64,000 bases of DNA from NCBI GenBank assembly GCA_026954325.1, contig JAIXKK010000170.1, forward strand, positions 1 to 64,000, read 5' to 3'. Position 1 is the first letter of the stretch. Every line of letters begins with the position of its first letter. This stretch comes from Bryobacterales bacterium (GTDB taxonomy: Bacteria > Acidobacteriota > Terriglobia > Bryobacterales > Bryobacteraceae). A program made the translations under genes and the position numbers. This document shows, one piece after another, positions 16,987-26,074 of the stretch. The notes under the pieces were generated by a model. The model had not been told where the DNA came from. It saw only the letters and a program-made list of their open reading frames with translations, and did no database searches.

Positions 16987-19900
16987 TCAGAATAGAATTT
17001 TCAGGGCGAGTTGAAATACGCGCGGCGGACCGGCTTCGAGGATACGGCCGAAGTTGGGGGAGACGAGGTCGTTGACGGGTACGCCGAAGTTGGAGTGGTT
17101 GGTGACGTTGAAGCCCTCGATGCGAAACTGGGCGCGCACTCGTTCGGAGAAAGGGATGGCTTTGAACAGCGAGAGGTCGAGGTTCCCCTGGCCCGGGGCG
17201 CGGGCGATGTTCCGGCCGGCGTTGCCAAAGCGGCCGGCTTCCGTGATGGCGTCCAGGCGGCGGAAAGCGGATGGAGAGACCCATTGCTCGACGGTTCGGG
17301 GACCGGCGTCAGGATTGGCGATGAGGTCAGGGCGGCTGGCGGCGAACCCCGTGATCTCGGGAGTGGAGCCCTGTTGGGCGACATTGCGCGTGTCGTATAC
17401 GGTGAAGGGAGTCCCGGAGGCGACGGTGGCGATGGCGTTCCATTGCCAGCCCGTGGCGATGACCCGAGCGGCCCCTCGCAACTGCCCGCCGAAGGGCAGT
17501 TCCCAAGTGAAGGCGGCAGTCCAGCGATGACGGGCATCGAAAAGGGAGGGGCCATGCTCGGCGCGAAGGTCGAAGGGGTTCTGCGCGAGGTCATTCTCAC
17601 CGGAGACGAGACGGGGCGCGGAGCCGGCAACGTTCATGGATGAGACGTAGTCGAGGGTTTTCGAGAGCCAGTAGGAGGTGCTGAAGGTGAATCCACGGTG
17701 GAAGCGGCGGGATAGGGTGGTCTGGAGGGCGTGATAGGTGGAGTTCGTGGAGTAATCGATGAGGCCCACGGAGGAGAAGTTGCAAGGCCCTCCGGAGGGG
17801 GGACAGCCGGCGTGAATTCGCCGCGCGTCGACGGGGAGTTGAGCGGTTTGCGGGGAGTAGACAGCGGGATTGCCTTCGATGAAGCGCGGGACGCGGGTTC
17901 CCTTGGTTCCCACGTAGCGGACCTCGAGGAGGACATCGCCGGGCAGGGCGTGCTGGACGGAGGCGTTCCAATCCTGCGCATAGGGGGGACGGCTGCCCGG
18001 ATTTTCGGTGAGCATGGTGACAGGCATGGGAAACAATCCTGGATGGAAGGGGACGCCCGTGGCTCCCCAAGGGTCGGTGTAGTTGAGGGCAGGGGGACCG
18101 ATCTGCACGGCCTGGAGCCAGGGAATGGCGCTGACGGCCGCCTGCATGGGCATTCCAGTTCCATTGGAGAAAAGGTCATAGAAGATGCCGTACGCGGCGC
18201 GGAGGCTGGTGCGGCCGCGGCCGGTGGGATCAAAGGCGAGACCGATCCGCGGCATGAAGGCTTTCTTGTAGATATCGAGGATGCGCTTTGACACGCCGGC
18301 GTCGCCGGGAACGAGAATGCCCGGCGGGGCATCGGGAAAGATTGTGGATTGCCGTCCGGGGGCGAATTGATTGAGGCGGCCGCGGACTTCGGCGAAGGGG
18401 GAGTCGATGTCGTAGCGCACGCCGTAGTTCAGAGTGAGACGGGAAGAGACGCGCCATGAATCCTGGGCGTAGCCGCTCGCTTCGAAGCTGCGCAGACCGC
18501 GCTGGAAATCGCCGCCACCCTGGAAGAAGACGACCGGAAATCCGATGAGGAAGTTGGCGAACGAGTTGTTCGTAGGGAAAGGGGCGAAGACGAAGAATCC
18601 GTTCGCCGCGATGCCCTGGCTGATGTTGATCCGGGTGCGGCGGAAATCGCCGCCGAGCTTGAGGGTGTGCGCGCCGCGCACCAGGGAAAGCGCCTCGTAG
18701 ATCTCGAAGCCGCTCTGCGCGCTGTTGCGGGGGCCGGTGATGGGATTGCCGACGCTCGCATAGCCGTTGACGATGAAATAGGGTGGACCGAGGGCGGGCT
18801 GGAACGTATTGTCGTATTGGAAGCCAAGGGAGCGCGGGGTTTCATGATTAAAGCGCTTGTCGAAGAGAAACTCTTCGCGGAAGAACGCGGCGCGGAGATT
18901 GTTGAGAGCGCGGGGACTGAACAGGTGGGTGTGCGAAAGGACGGCGGAGTGGGTGCGGATGTCGTCGCCGGTAGGGAAGCCGGGCACGTCGGCCCCGCGG
19001 ATGGATAGCGGGTTGAAGTTCGAACCGGAGGAGATGGCGTAGCGAAAGGCGAACTGGTCCTGCTGCCGGGCGATGGCGTCGATGCGGATGCCGCCCTGTT
19101 CGGTGTCGTTACGCTGGATCTCGGTTGCCGTGTAGAGGGAGGGGGAGACGTTGCCGAGCGGATAGTAGTTGAGGACGCGCAGGGAGACGGGGTTGAGCAT
19201 CGTGCTCGGGATGCGGTTGCCGGGGAAGGGCTGGCCGGTAAGGAAGTTCAGCAGGAGGTTATGCGTACTGGGATCCTGGAGGGCGGAGAAATCTCCGGCT
19301 CGTTCGGCTGGGGTGGGCACGGTGGCGGTTTTGGTGACTCCCTGGTGGTTTCGAAAGCCTTCGTAGTATCCGAAGAAGAAGAGCTTGTTGGCGCGAATGG
19401 GGCCGCCGAGCGTGGCTCCGAATTGATGCTGTTTGAGCGGTTCGACACTCGCTGAAAAGAAGTTGCGCGCGTCGGCCACGTCGTTGCGGCCGAAGTAGTA
19501 GGCCGAGCCGTGAAAACTGTTGCCTCCCGAGCGAGTGATGACCGAAACGGAGGATCCGCTGGTGGAGCCATACTCGGGCGGAGCGGTGTGGGTGAGTATG
19601 CGGAACTCCTGTACGGCGTCGATGGGGGTGCGGATAGCGAAGCCGCCGTCCATGCGGTTAACGTTACGGACGCCATCGAGCAGATAGTTATTCGATTCGG
19701 GGCGCTGTCCGTTCACGGCGAAGGATTGGGTGGCCTTGATGGAGCCGCCCGCGCTGATGAGGCCGTTGGTGAGTGGGACGACGCCGGCCTGGAGTAAGCC
19801 GAGTTGGGCGAAGTTGCGGCCGTTGAGGGGCAGGTCAGTGATCTCGCGTTCGGTGACGGTTTGGCCGAGCGTGTTGGAATCGCGGTCCACCGTTTCGGCT

Positions 19901-20265
19901 GCGGCGGAGACATCGACACGATCCTTGCCCGTGATGACGAGTTCGAGCGAGAGGCGGAGGGTACGGCCGATTTCGACTTTCACTTGCGGGAGGTGCAGAG
20001 TGGTGAACCCGGCAGCCTCGACGGAGAACTCGTAGTCGCCGGCAGGGAGCGCGGGGAAGATGAAGAGGCCGGCGGCAGTGGTGGTGCGGATCTGGCTTTG
20101 GCCGGTCTGCTTGTCCGTCGCGGACACGCGGGCGCCGGGGACAGTCGCTCCCGATGGGTCGGCAACGGCGCCGCTGATGGCGCCGGTGGGCTCTTGCGCC
20201 GCGGCGGCAGACAGGAGCAGAGGCAGAAGGAGCGCGGAATGGCGCAGAGATGGATGGATTCGCAT
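16987..20265 (-). CDS. TonB-dependent receptor with N-terminal carboxypeptidase-regulatory-like domain
   Basis: An outer-membrane protein of about 1,090 residues (Oar-like class typical of Acidobacteriota). Signal peptide about 1-24 (ALLLPLLLSAAAAQ), carboxypeptidase-regulatory-like domain about 25-110 (GAISGAVADPSGATVPGARV), plug domain with TDLPLNGRNFAQL and NNYLLDGVRNVNR, then a large 22-strand-type barrel ending in an aromatic (LALKILF). It probably imports an oligosaccharide or another bulky nutrient with TonB/ExbBD, which are not in this window. ATG 20265 is preferred; TTG 20274 is also in frame. A TTGTCC-N18-TATCCT promoter-like pair lies upstream. It follows the cytochrome-PQQ dehydrogenase gene and precedes the AhpD-like gene. 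Confidence 0.92.
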   Translation of the reverse strand: MRIHPSLRHSALLLPLLLSAAAAQEPTGAISGAVADPSGATVPGARVSATDKQTGQSQIRTTTAAGLFIFPALPAGDYEFSVEAAGFTTLHLPQVKVEIGRTLRLSLELVITGKDRVDVSAAAETVDRDSNTLGQTVTEREITDLPLNGRNFAQLGLLQAGVVPLTNGLISAGGSIKATQSFAVNGQRPESNNYLLDGVRNVNRMDGGFAIRTPIDAVQEFRILTHTAPPEYGSTSGSSVSVITRSGGNSFHGSAYYFGRNDVADARNFFSASVEPLKQHQFGATLGGPIRANKLFFFGYYEGFRNHQGVTKTATVPTPAERAGDFSALQDPSTHNLLLNFLTGQPFPGNRIPSTMLNPVSLRVLNYYPLGNVSPSLYTATEIQRNDTEQGGIRIDAIARQQDQFAFRYAISSGSNFNPLSIRGADVPGFPTGDDIRTHSAVLSHTHLFSPRALNNLRAAFFREEFLFDKRFNHETPRSLGFQYDNTFQPALGPPYFIVNGYASVGNPITGPRNSAQSGFEIYEALSLVRGAHTLKLGGDFRRTRINISQGIAANGFFVFAPFPTNNSFANFLIGFPVVFFQGGGDFQRGLRSFEASGYAQDSWRVSSRLTLNYGVRYDIDSPFAEVRGRLNQFAPGRQSTIFPDAPPGILVPGDAGVSKRILDIYKKAFMPRIGLAFDPTGRGRTSLRAAYGIFYDLFSNGTGMPMQAAVSAIPWLQAVQIGPPALNYTDPWGATGVPFHPGLFPMPVTMLTENPGSRPPYAQDWNASVQHALPGDVLLEVRYVGTKGTRVPRFIEGNPAVYSPQTAQLPVDARRIHAGCPPSGGPCNFSSVGLIDYSTNSTYHALQTTLSRRFHRGFTFSTSYWLSKTLDYVSSMNVAGSAPRLVSGENDLAQNPFDLRAEHGPSLFDARHRWTAAFTWELPFGGQLRGAARVIATGWQWNAIATVASGTPFTVYDTRNVAQQGSTPEITGFAASRPDLIANPDAGPRTVEQWVSPSAFRRLDAITEAGRFGNAGRNIARAPGQGNLDLSLFKAIPFSERVRAQFRIEGFNVTNHSNFGVPVNDLVSPNFGRILEAGPPRVFQLALKILF

Positions 20266-20326
20266 TCCCAGCAAGGTGGGAGCAGGATACCAGCGGGGGG
20301 TTCAGCGGGACAATAATGTGTTTGTA

Positions 20327-22609
20327 CTACCGCGGGCCGAAGCTCAGGATGTTGGGTCCGGCGGCGACGGCGATGTACTGCTTGCCGCCGGCCAGGTAGG
20401 TCATGGGGGAGGCGCGCCAACTGTGGCCGTCGCCGAGTTCGGTGGAGGCGTTGGTCTGGACGTGCCAGAGGTCCTTGCCGGTATTGGCGTCCACGGCTGA
20501 GAAGGCTCCGCTGTCTTCACCGAAAAAGACAATGCCGCCGGCGGTGGAGAGGACGCCGCCCCAGCTATCGGCGCCGCCGGTTTGCGGGACTTCCCAGACG
20601 CGCCTGCCGGTTTCGATGTCGAGAGCGCGGAGAAACATCCGGCCCGGTTCGACAGCGATGGGTTTGGGATTCCAACTGGGCGGTTTGACATAGACGCCGC
20701 AGGCTTCGCGCGTCATGAGATAGAACCAGCCGGTCTGAGGGCTGAGCGCGACGGAGGGCCAGTTGGTTGCGCCCAAAACATTGGGACACACTTTTGTTCC
20801 GGCGCGCGTAGGTTCCATGCCGGGGACGAGGATGGGGCGGCCGTCTTTGCCGATGCCGGCGGCCCAGGTGAGGCGGTCGACGAATTTTTCGGCGAGCAGG
20901 AGTTCGCCGTTCACGCGATCGAAGACGTAGAAGAAACCGTTGCGGTTGGCCTGGACGAGGAGTTTGCGCTCGCGCCCGCGGAAGGGGCGGTTGACCACCA
21001 GCGGGGTCTGCCCGCCATCCCAATCGAAGAGATCGTGCGGGGTGAACTGGTAGTGCCAGCGCAGTGCGCCGGTGGCGGCGTCGAGCGCGAGGACGCAGGC
21101 GGTGTAGAGATTGTCGCCCTTGCGCTGGTCGCCGCTCATGGCGGGGTAGGGGTTGCCGACACCCCAGAAGACGGTGTTTGTTTCGGGGTCGAAGGTGCCG
21201 GTCATCCAGGTGGCTCCACCGCCGCCGTAGTTGGCGAGGTCAGTGCCTTTCCAACCTTCGGACAGGGGTTCTCCTGGGAGGGGAACGGTGAAAAAACGCC
21301 AGACGCGTTCTCCGGTGGAGGCTTTGTAGGCGCTGAGGAATCCGCGAACGCCGAGGTCCCCGCCGGAGACGCCGGCCACGACCAGATCGTTCACCACCAA
21401 GGGAGCGGAGGTGTTGCCGTAGTTCTTGTTGTCGAGCCCTTCGGGAATGTCCACCTCCCAGAGGAGTTGTCCGGTGACGCGATGGAGGGCGAGGAGGCGG
21501 GCGTTGTCGGTGACGAGGAAGACACGATCGCCGAGAACGGCGACGCCGCGATTGGCGCCTTTGGCGGGGTCGCCGCGAACCCCTTCGCCGCGGGGGCGCT
21601 GATAGTGCCAGATGGTGCGCCCGGCGCGCGCATCGAGGGCGAACACCTGGTTGGGTCCGGTAACGTACATGACGCCGTCCACGACGACGGGAGTGGCTTC
21701 AATGACGAAGTGGTTGATGGGGAAGACCCACTGCAAGGCGAGGTCTTTCACGTTCGAGGTGTTGACCTGATCGAGCGGGCTATGGCGATTGCCGCCGATG
21801 TTGCCGTGGTAGGTGGGCCAATCGCCTGCCTGGGGAGCGGCGATTCGAGAGAAAGAGATTCCTGTTTCGTTTTCGAGCGGACGGCCTGTCTCGCCGGGCC
21901 GTGGACCGGTGAGGGAACTGAGAAATGCCACCACATCGCGGCACTCGGTGGGGGCGCAGGTTGGAGGCGGCATGAGGGAGGCGGCCTCGGTTTGCACCGC
22001 GGCGATTTCGCGCTGATCGAGCAGATGGAAGCGGCCGTCAAAATCCTGAAGCTGGAGGCTGTAACGGCTGCGATTGCGCGCGAAGCCGCGAAGGACAGGA
22101 CCGGCGCGGAGGGAGACGCGAACGACCTCATAGCCGGGCTTTATGGCCGCGGACGGGTGGAGCACAGCCTCCTGGAGGCCGGGAAGCGTCATTTCGCGGC
22201 CGGCCGCGGAGAGGTCGGGTCCGGCGGGCTTGCCGCGGCCCCTCGCCATGTGGCACTGGCCGCACCTGCCCTCAGAGAAGAAATAGCGCTCGCCGGCGGC
22301 GGGGTCGCCGGGGGCATGCGCTTCGGAAGCCGAGGCATTGAGGGAACGCACGAACGCCGTCACGGCCTGAAGTTCGCCGGCGGGAAGGGCGAAGGCGGGC
22401 ATTCCGCCCGAGGGAACGCCGTTGCGGATGAGGGAGCGGAGTTGGTCAATGGATTGGGAGCGGACGCGGCGGTTGGCGGTGAGATTCGGCCCGCGCTCGG
22501 TTCCATGGCCGTCGCCATGGCAGACGGCGCACTGGCGGATGAACACCTCGCGGCCATCCTGGGCCGCCGGCAAGGCGGCGAAGCAGAGCAGGTAGATGGT
22601 CAGCTTCAT
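20327..22609 (-). CDS. PQQ-dependent dehydrogenase with fused N-terminal cytochrome c modules
   Basis: A 760-residue periplasmic quinohemoprotein. Signal peptide (MKLTIYLLCFAALPAAQ), first heme site CAVCH followed by a Met-containing loop, second heme site CGQCH in a heme-binding-domain module with the Lys/Arg-rich VLRGFARNRSRYSLQLQDFDG segment, then an eight-bladed PQQ propeller from about residue 260 (DWPTYHGNIGGNRHSPLDQVNTSNVKDL). Trp-docking repeats include GATNWPSVALSPQTGWFYL. Cytochromes at the N-terminus reverse the order of type II alcohol dehydrogenases, which carry heme at the C-terminus. Electrons from an alcohol or sugar substrate would pass within the protein. ATG 22609 begins the signal; TACAAT lies nine bases before it. 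Confidence 0.92.
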   Translation of the reverse strand: MKLTIYLLCFAALPAAQDGREVFIRQCAVCHGDGHGTERGPNLTANRRVRSQSIDQLRSLIRNGVPSGGMPAFALPAGELQAVTAFVRSLNASASEAHAPGDPAAGERYFFSEGRCGQCHMARGRGKPAGPDLSAAGREMTLPGLQEAVLHPSAAIKPGYEVVRVSLRAGPVLRGFARNRSRYSLQLQDFDGRFHLLDQREIAAVQTEAASLMPPPTCAPTECRDVVAFLSSLTGPRPGETGRPLENETGISFSRIAAPQAGDWPTYHGNIGGNRHSPLDQVNTSNVKDLALQWVFPINHFVIEATPVVVDGVMYVTGPNQVFALDARAGRTIWHYQRPRGEGVRGDPAKGANRGVAVLGDRVFLVTDNARLLALHRVTGQLLWEVDIPEGLDNKNYGNTSAPLVVNDLVVAGVSGGDLGVRGFLSAYKASTGERVWRFFTVPLPGEPLSEGWKGTDLANYGGGGATWMTGTFDPETNTVFWGVGNPYPAMSGDQRKGDNLYTACVLALDAATGALRWHYQFTPHDLFDWDGGQTPLVVNRPFRGRERKLLVQANRNGFFYVFDRVNGELLLAEKFVDRLTWAAGIGKDGRPILVPGMEPTRAGTKVCPNVLGATNWPSVALSPQTGWFYLMTREACGVYVKPPSWNPKPIAVEPGRMFLRALDIETGRRVWEVPQTGGADSWGGVLSTAGGIVFFGEDSGAFSAVDANTGKDLWHVQTNASTELGDGHSWRASPMTYLAGGKQYIAVAAGPNILSFGPR

Positions 22610-22618
22610 GTTCTTGTG

Positions 22619-22624
22619 ATTGTA
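22619..22624 (-). promoter_or_regulatory. Candidate -10 element of a leaderless PQQ-dehydrogenase transcript
   Basis: TACAAT on the minus strand ends nine bases before the ATG at 22609. No Shine-Dalgarno intervenes. This matches the TANNNT-N7-10-start pattern seen at other first genes here. Confidence 0.45.
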
Positions 22625-22673
22625 GCCGAGGGCTGCAAGTTCGAATGCGCCCACTTTCGGCGGCTCTTGTGTT

Positions 22674-22689
22674 TTCGCAAGTTTGCGAA
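22674..22689 (+). promoter_or_regulatory. Perfect inverted repeat, probable toxin-antitoxin operator
   Basis: TTCGCAA-GT-TTGCGAA, two 7-base arms around a 2-base spacer, ends eight bases before the ATG of the HigB/HigA-like fusion. HigA-type antitoxins bind short palindromes in this position, so this is a likely autoregulatory site. It also lies in the divergent gap with the PQQ dehydrogenase, whose -10 candidate is about 50 bases away. Confidence 0.55.
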
Positions 22690-22697
22690 TAGGCTGG

Positions 22698-22994
22698 ATG
22701 CCGAGAACGGCCGTCGTCCTTTACCGCGAAGAAGACGGATCATGCCCATTCCTGGAGCGGATTGCGGCGCTCCCTGAAAAGACAAAGGACAAGCGCAAGA
22801 TTCTCGAATCACGGACCAAGGTGGGGCTGACACAAGCCCAACCCGGTAAGTTGACCGGCACGACCGCGCCGGTAATCTGCCGCCTGGAGGACGCAGACTA
22901 CGAAGGGCATTCCCTGGCGATGCTCCGCCGCATCGGGGCGGCTCTGAACAAGCCGGTGGAAATCCGCTTCGTTCCCATCCGGCGTTCCGCATAA
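22698..22994 (+). pseudogene. In-frame fusion of HigB-like toxin N-terminus and HigA-like antitoxin HTH
   Basis: Residues 1 to about 32 (MPRTAVVLYREEDGSCPFLER to KTKDK) match the start of HigB/Gp49-type toxins. From about 33 on (RKILESRTKVGLTQAQ, GTTAPVICRLEDADYEGHSLAMLRRIGAALNK, VEIRFVP) it is an XRE-type antitoxin HTH. The toxin's catalytic C-terminal half and the antitoxin N-terminus are missing, so a deletion of several hundred bases has fused the pair in frame. The HTH also has Pro in AQPGKL where Leu is usual. A 98-residue protein could still be made and might bind the palindrome upstream, but toxin activity is not expected. A start at 22683 is also open. Confidence 0.68.
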
Positions 22995-23116
22995 CAGACT
23001 GGGGTCAGTGCCGCGGTAACGCCGGCCTCAACCGTTCAGCCCCGATCCGAAGACCCAACCTGAGCGCGGCGCGGAGATCGATGACTCGGCGGATGAGTAG
23101 AGTAAGATAAGAATTA

Positions 23117-24289
23117 ATGGGTTTATGTGCTGCGCAGGGGTTTCGCGCGCAATTCTGGTTGTTGATCGGAGCGACTTTTCTCGGGTTCCTTGGCATCGGA
23201 ACCGTGCTTCCCAGCATTGCGCCGCATGTCCGCCACGATCTTGGCGGATCGGATCAGACGGTGGGCTTCGTCATCGGAAGCTTTTCCTTCATCGCGCTGG
23301 TGAGCCGGCTGTTTTCAGGGCCGCTCGCTGACCGGCGGGGGCGGAAGGTTGCCTTTCTCACAGGGTTGTTCAGTTGCTCGGTGGCGGGCGGGATCTACCT
23401 GCTGCCGCTCGGAATTCTCGGCGCTTATCTCGGGCGCATGCTGCAAGGGTTCGGAGAGGCGTGCCTGTATACGGGGGCGGCGGCATGGGTGGTGGAGATG
23501 GCGGGAATCGAGCGCAGCGGGCAGGCGCTCGGATACCTGAGCAGCGGCATCTGGGGAGGGATTTCGGCGGGCCCCGTGGTGGGGCAGTGGCTTGGAACGT
23601 TCGAACATGCCGCCATGATGCAGGTTGGCGCGGCGCTGGCCGCTTGCGCCATTCTGTTCTATATTGCCGAAGACTACCGCCCGGAGGATCATCCTCCGCG
23701 GCGCAGGTTGATGCCGGTATCGCTGCTGGCGCCGGGAGTGGCCGTGGGATTCGTGAATGTGCACTATCCGGTGGTGGCGGGCTTTCTGATTCTGCACCTG
23801 TCGCGGTACGGAAATGCGGGGCCCACGGCTTTTTCCGCCTACGCGCTGGCCATTCTGCTTTCGCGATTCTTTCTTGGTGGATTGCCGGACCGGATCAATC
23901 CCGGCATCACGTACTACGGCGGCATTACGCTGATGGCGTTCGGGCTGATTGCGATTGCCAAGGGGCCGGGTCCGATGGGCGCGGTGCTGGCTACGGCGCT
24001 GCTCGGATTCGGGTTTTCATTCCCTTGGTCTTCGGTAGCCTCGACCGTGCTGCGGCAGACTCCGGATGGCGAGCGGGGTTCGGTGGTCGGATTTCTGAGC
24101 GCTTTCTTTGATCTGTTCGTGGGGATCAGTTCGTTTGCCGCGGGCACGGTGGCGAAAAAATTCGGATATTCGGCTGCTTTTGTAATGAGCGCGGCGGCGC
24201 TGGGCGCGGCGGCCGTGGCCGGCCGGTATGTGTTCCCCGAGGCTGACATTGCCAGCCCGCCGGAACCGGTGTTCGAAACCACCAGGTAG
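23117..24289 (+). CDS. MFS transporter
   Basis: A 390-residue inner-membrane carrier with about 12 helices. Motif A appears as GPLADRRGRKVAFLTG in the loop after helix 2, and the helix 4-5 region reads GRMLQGFGEACLYTGAAAWVVEMAG. The second half is more divergent (GGLPDRINPG replaces the usual repeat). It resembles drug- or sugar-efflux MFS members. TAAGAT ends eight bases before the ATG with no Shine-Dalgarno. It stands alone, converging with the CBM9-like gene, so its substrate is not indicated by context. Confidence 0.88.
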   Translation: MGLCAAQGFRAQFWLLIGATFLGFLGIGTVLPSIAPHVRHDLGGSDQTVGFVIGSFSFIALVSRLFSGPLADRRGRKVAFLTGLFSCSVAGGIYLLPLGILGAYLGRMLQGFGEACLYTGAAAWVVEMAGIERSGQALGYLSSGIWGGISAGPVVGQWLGTFEHAAMMQVGAALAACAILFYIAEDYRPEDHPPRRRLMPVSLLAPGVAVGFVNVHYPVVAGFLILHLSRYGNAGPTAFSAYALAILLSRFFLGGLPDRINPGITYYGGITLMAFGLIAIAKGPGPMGAVLATALLGFGFSFPWSSVASTVLRQTPDGERGSVVGFLSAFFDLFVGISSFAAGTVAKKFGYSAAFVMSAAALGAAAVAGRYVFPEADIASPPEPVFETTR

Positions 24290-24297
24290 CGCCCTGT

Positions 24298-25140
24298 TCA
24301 GTTCGGTTTGCGCTGTAGCGGCGCGAGGGGCGCGGCCAATTCCATTCGCCCCCATGTAGAGTCGTCATCCCCACGTCCGTAAATGAGAAAATGGCCGCCG
24401 TAATCTCCCCCGTCGGGATCGGTGTGGACGATTTCCACGCCATAGACGTCGCCGATGCGCGGGGCGTGCCATTGTGTGCTGCTCGCGCCGAACGTGGGCG
24501 CCATGGCCACGCGGGCTTCGAGGATGAAGTCGCCCCTGCCGGTGTTCCAGGGATTCATGCGGAGGGCGTAGTCGACGGCCTGTTTTGGGAGCGGCTGCTC
24601 GATGTATGTTTTCCCGGGAGCGCCATGACGCCACCACGCGCCGTAGGGCGGCTTCCGCGCATCGATGACGAAGCAGAAGGCGTTGTCGCCCTCGCCGAAA
24701 CTCTTCGACGCCGGGAGTCGCGGAGCCTCGAGGAACCAGCAGACGGCGTCCTTGTAGTACCAGCGTTTCGGCTCATGGCGGGGGTCGGTGACGTCGTTGG
24801 CGTTGTCCTTCACCTCGGCGCCGAGGTAGAGATAGTGATCATCCCAGGCCATGTAGTAGCGGGCTTGCAGGTCGTCTTCGATGGGGGGCTCGCCGCCGTG
24901 ATCGGTGAGGCGGTTGCGCGCGGGATCGTACCACGGAGCCTGGCGAATGCGCGGCATGTCCCAAACACCATCGGTGAACGCCATGTCTCTCCATTCCATC
25001 AGGCTGCCGTCAATCACCGGCGCGTGGAGGAGACGCGGGACGTGGATGGTGTAGTTGTAGGGATCGGCGGGCTTCTGCCCGGCGGCAGGCAGGGCGCAGC
25101 TTAGAAACAGGCAGGGGAGGAGAGGCCGGCGGATGGGCAT
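24298..25140 (-). CDS. Secreted CBM9-like carbohydrate-binding protein
   Basis: A 280-residue exported protein with signal peptide 1 to about 21 (LLPCLFLSCALPAAG). The rest is a family-9-like carbohydrate-binding fold: APVIDGSLMEWRDMAF, DDLQARYYMAWDDHYLYLGAEVKDN, and the Trp-rich KRWYYKDAVCWFLEAP. Such domains bind reducing ends of sugars or act in outer-membrane complexes. No catalytic domain is attached. TAGACT lies 10 bases before the ATG. It is divergent from the cytochrome c/PQQ operon, and may help bring substrate to it, though that is inference. Confidence 0.8.
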   Translation of the reverse strand: MPIRRPLLPCLFLSCALPAAGQKPADPYNYTIHVPRLLHAPVIDGSLMEWRDMAFTDGVWDMPRIRQAPWYDPARNRLTDHGGEPPIEDDLQARYYMAWDDHYLYLGAEVKDNANDVTDPRHEPKRWYYKDAVCWFLEAPRLPASKSFGEGDNAFCFVIDARKPPYGAWWRHGAPGKTYIEQPLPKQAVDYALRMNPWNTGRGDFILEARVAMAPTFGASSTQWHAPRIGDVYGVEIVHTDPDGGDYGGHFLIYGRGDDDSTWGRMELAAPLAPLQRKPN

Positions 25141-25213
25141 GAAAAGGTCAAGTCTACAACGGAATCAGCTATCGTAAAAGCAGGTCCATTGCCGAGTGTA
25201 GAAGAGGGAATTC

Positions 25214-26074
25214 ATGGCATATCCCGTTTGGCGCTCGCGAGTGCGAGTTTGCCTTGGCGCGCTCCTGTTGAGCGCGCTGCCGCTTTACCTGATTGCGCAA
25301 GCCCCGTCCGGCGGCCGGGGGCAAAAGAAGAGTCCGCCCGCGCGACGGAATTTTCTGATCAGCCGCGCGGTGCCTGATCCCGCCGCCGTGGAGCGCGGAC
25401 AGAAACTGTTCGTCGCCGATTGCGGCTTCTGCCACGGGTCAAAGGCGAACGGCGGAGAGAACGGCCCTGACCTGGTGCGATCGGTGCTTGCGCTGCAGGA
25501 TGAAGGCGGCGATCAGATCGGTCCGGTGATCCTGAAGGGGCGGACGGAAAAAGGGATGCCGGCGTTCGCGCTGACGAGCGGGCAGATCAAGGACATTGCC
25601 GCGTTTCTGCGCGCCCGGCAGCAGGCGGCCATTGATCGCAACGCGTACAAGATTCAGAACGTGGCCACCGGGGACCCGAAGAAGGGCAAGGCGTATTTCG
25701 AGAGCAAATGCGGCTCCTGCCATTCGCCGGAAGGCGATCTGAAGGGCATCGCCGGCAAGTACGACCCGGTGGCGCTGCAATCGCGGTTCCTCTATCCGGA
25801 ATCACATGCGAGACGCGGCGCGGGTGGGAACCGGATCCCCACCCCGGTGACGGTGACGCTCGCTTCGGGGCGCAGGATCTCGGGCGAACTCGAGTACATC
25901 GATGATTTCAACGTGGCGCTCCGCGATTCCTCGGGCGAGTATCATTCGTTCGAGCGCGGCGCGGGAGTGAAAGTGGAGGTGAAGGATCCCCTTGCCGGCC
26001 ATCTCGCGCTCCTCAAGCAGTACACGGATCAAGACATGCACAACCTGACAGCCTACCTGGTGACCCTGAAATGA
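25214..26074 (+). CDS. Di-heme-site cytochrome c protein preceding a PQQ dehydrogenase
   Basis: A 286-residue periplasmic protein with an N-terminal membrane/signal segment (VCLGALLLSALPLYLIAQ). The first heme site is CGFCH in LFVADCGFCHGSKANGGENGPDL with a distal GMPAF; the second is CGSCH in YFESKCGSCHSPEGD. The C-terminal part (TVTLASGRRISGELEYIDDFNVAL) is the beta-rich segment found in Acidobacteriota heme-binding proteins. It overlaps the PQQ dehydrogenase start by four bases, so it is probably its electron acceptor. A GAGGG ribosome site precedes the ATG at 25214. Confidence 0.92.
   Translation: MAYPVWRSRVRVCLGALLLSALPLYLIAQAPSGGRGQKKSPPARRNFLISRAVPDPAAVERGQKLFVADCGFCHGSKANGGENGPDLVRSVLALQDEGGDQIGPVILKGRTEKGMPAFALTSGQIKDIAAFLRARQQAAIDRNAYKIQNVATGDPKKGKAYFESKCGSCHSPEGDLKGIAGKYDPVALQSRFLYPESHARRGAGGNRIPTPVTVTLASGRRISGELEYIDDFNVALRDSSGEYHSFERGAGVKVEVKDPLAGHLALLKQYTDQDMHNLTAYLVTLK

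Noticed and set aside
20582..22777. A 731-codon plus-strand frame
   Set aside because: It is antisense to the PQQ dehydrogenase, has Gly/Ala/Glu-rich composition with no domain, and arises from GC-rich third positions.
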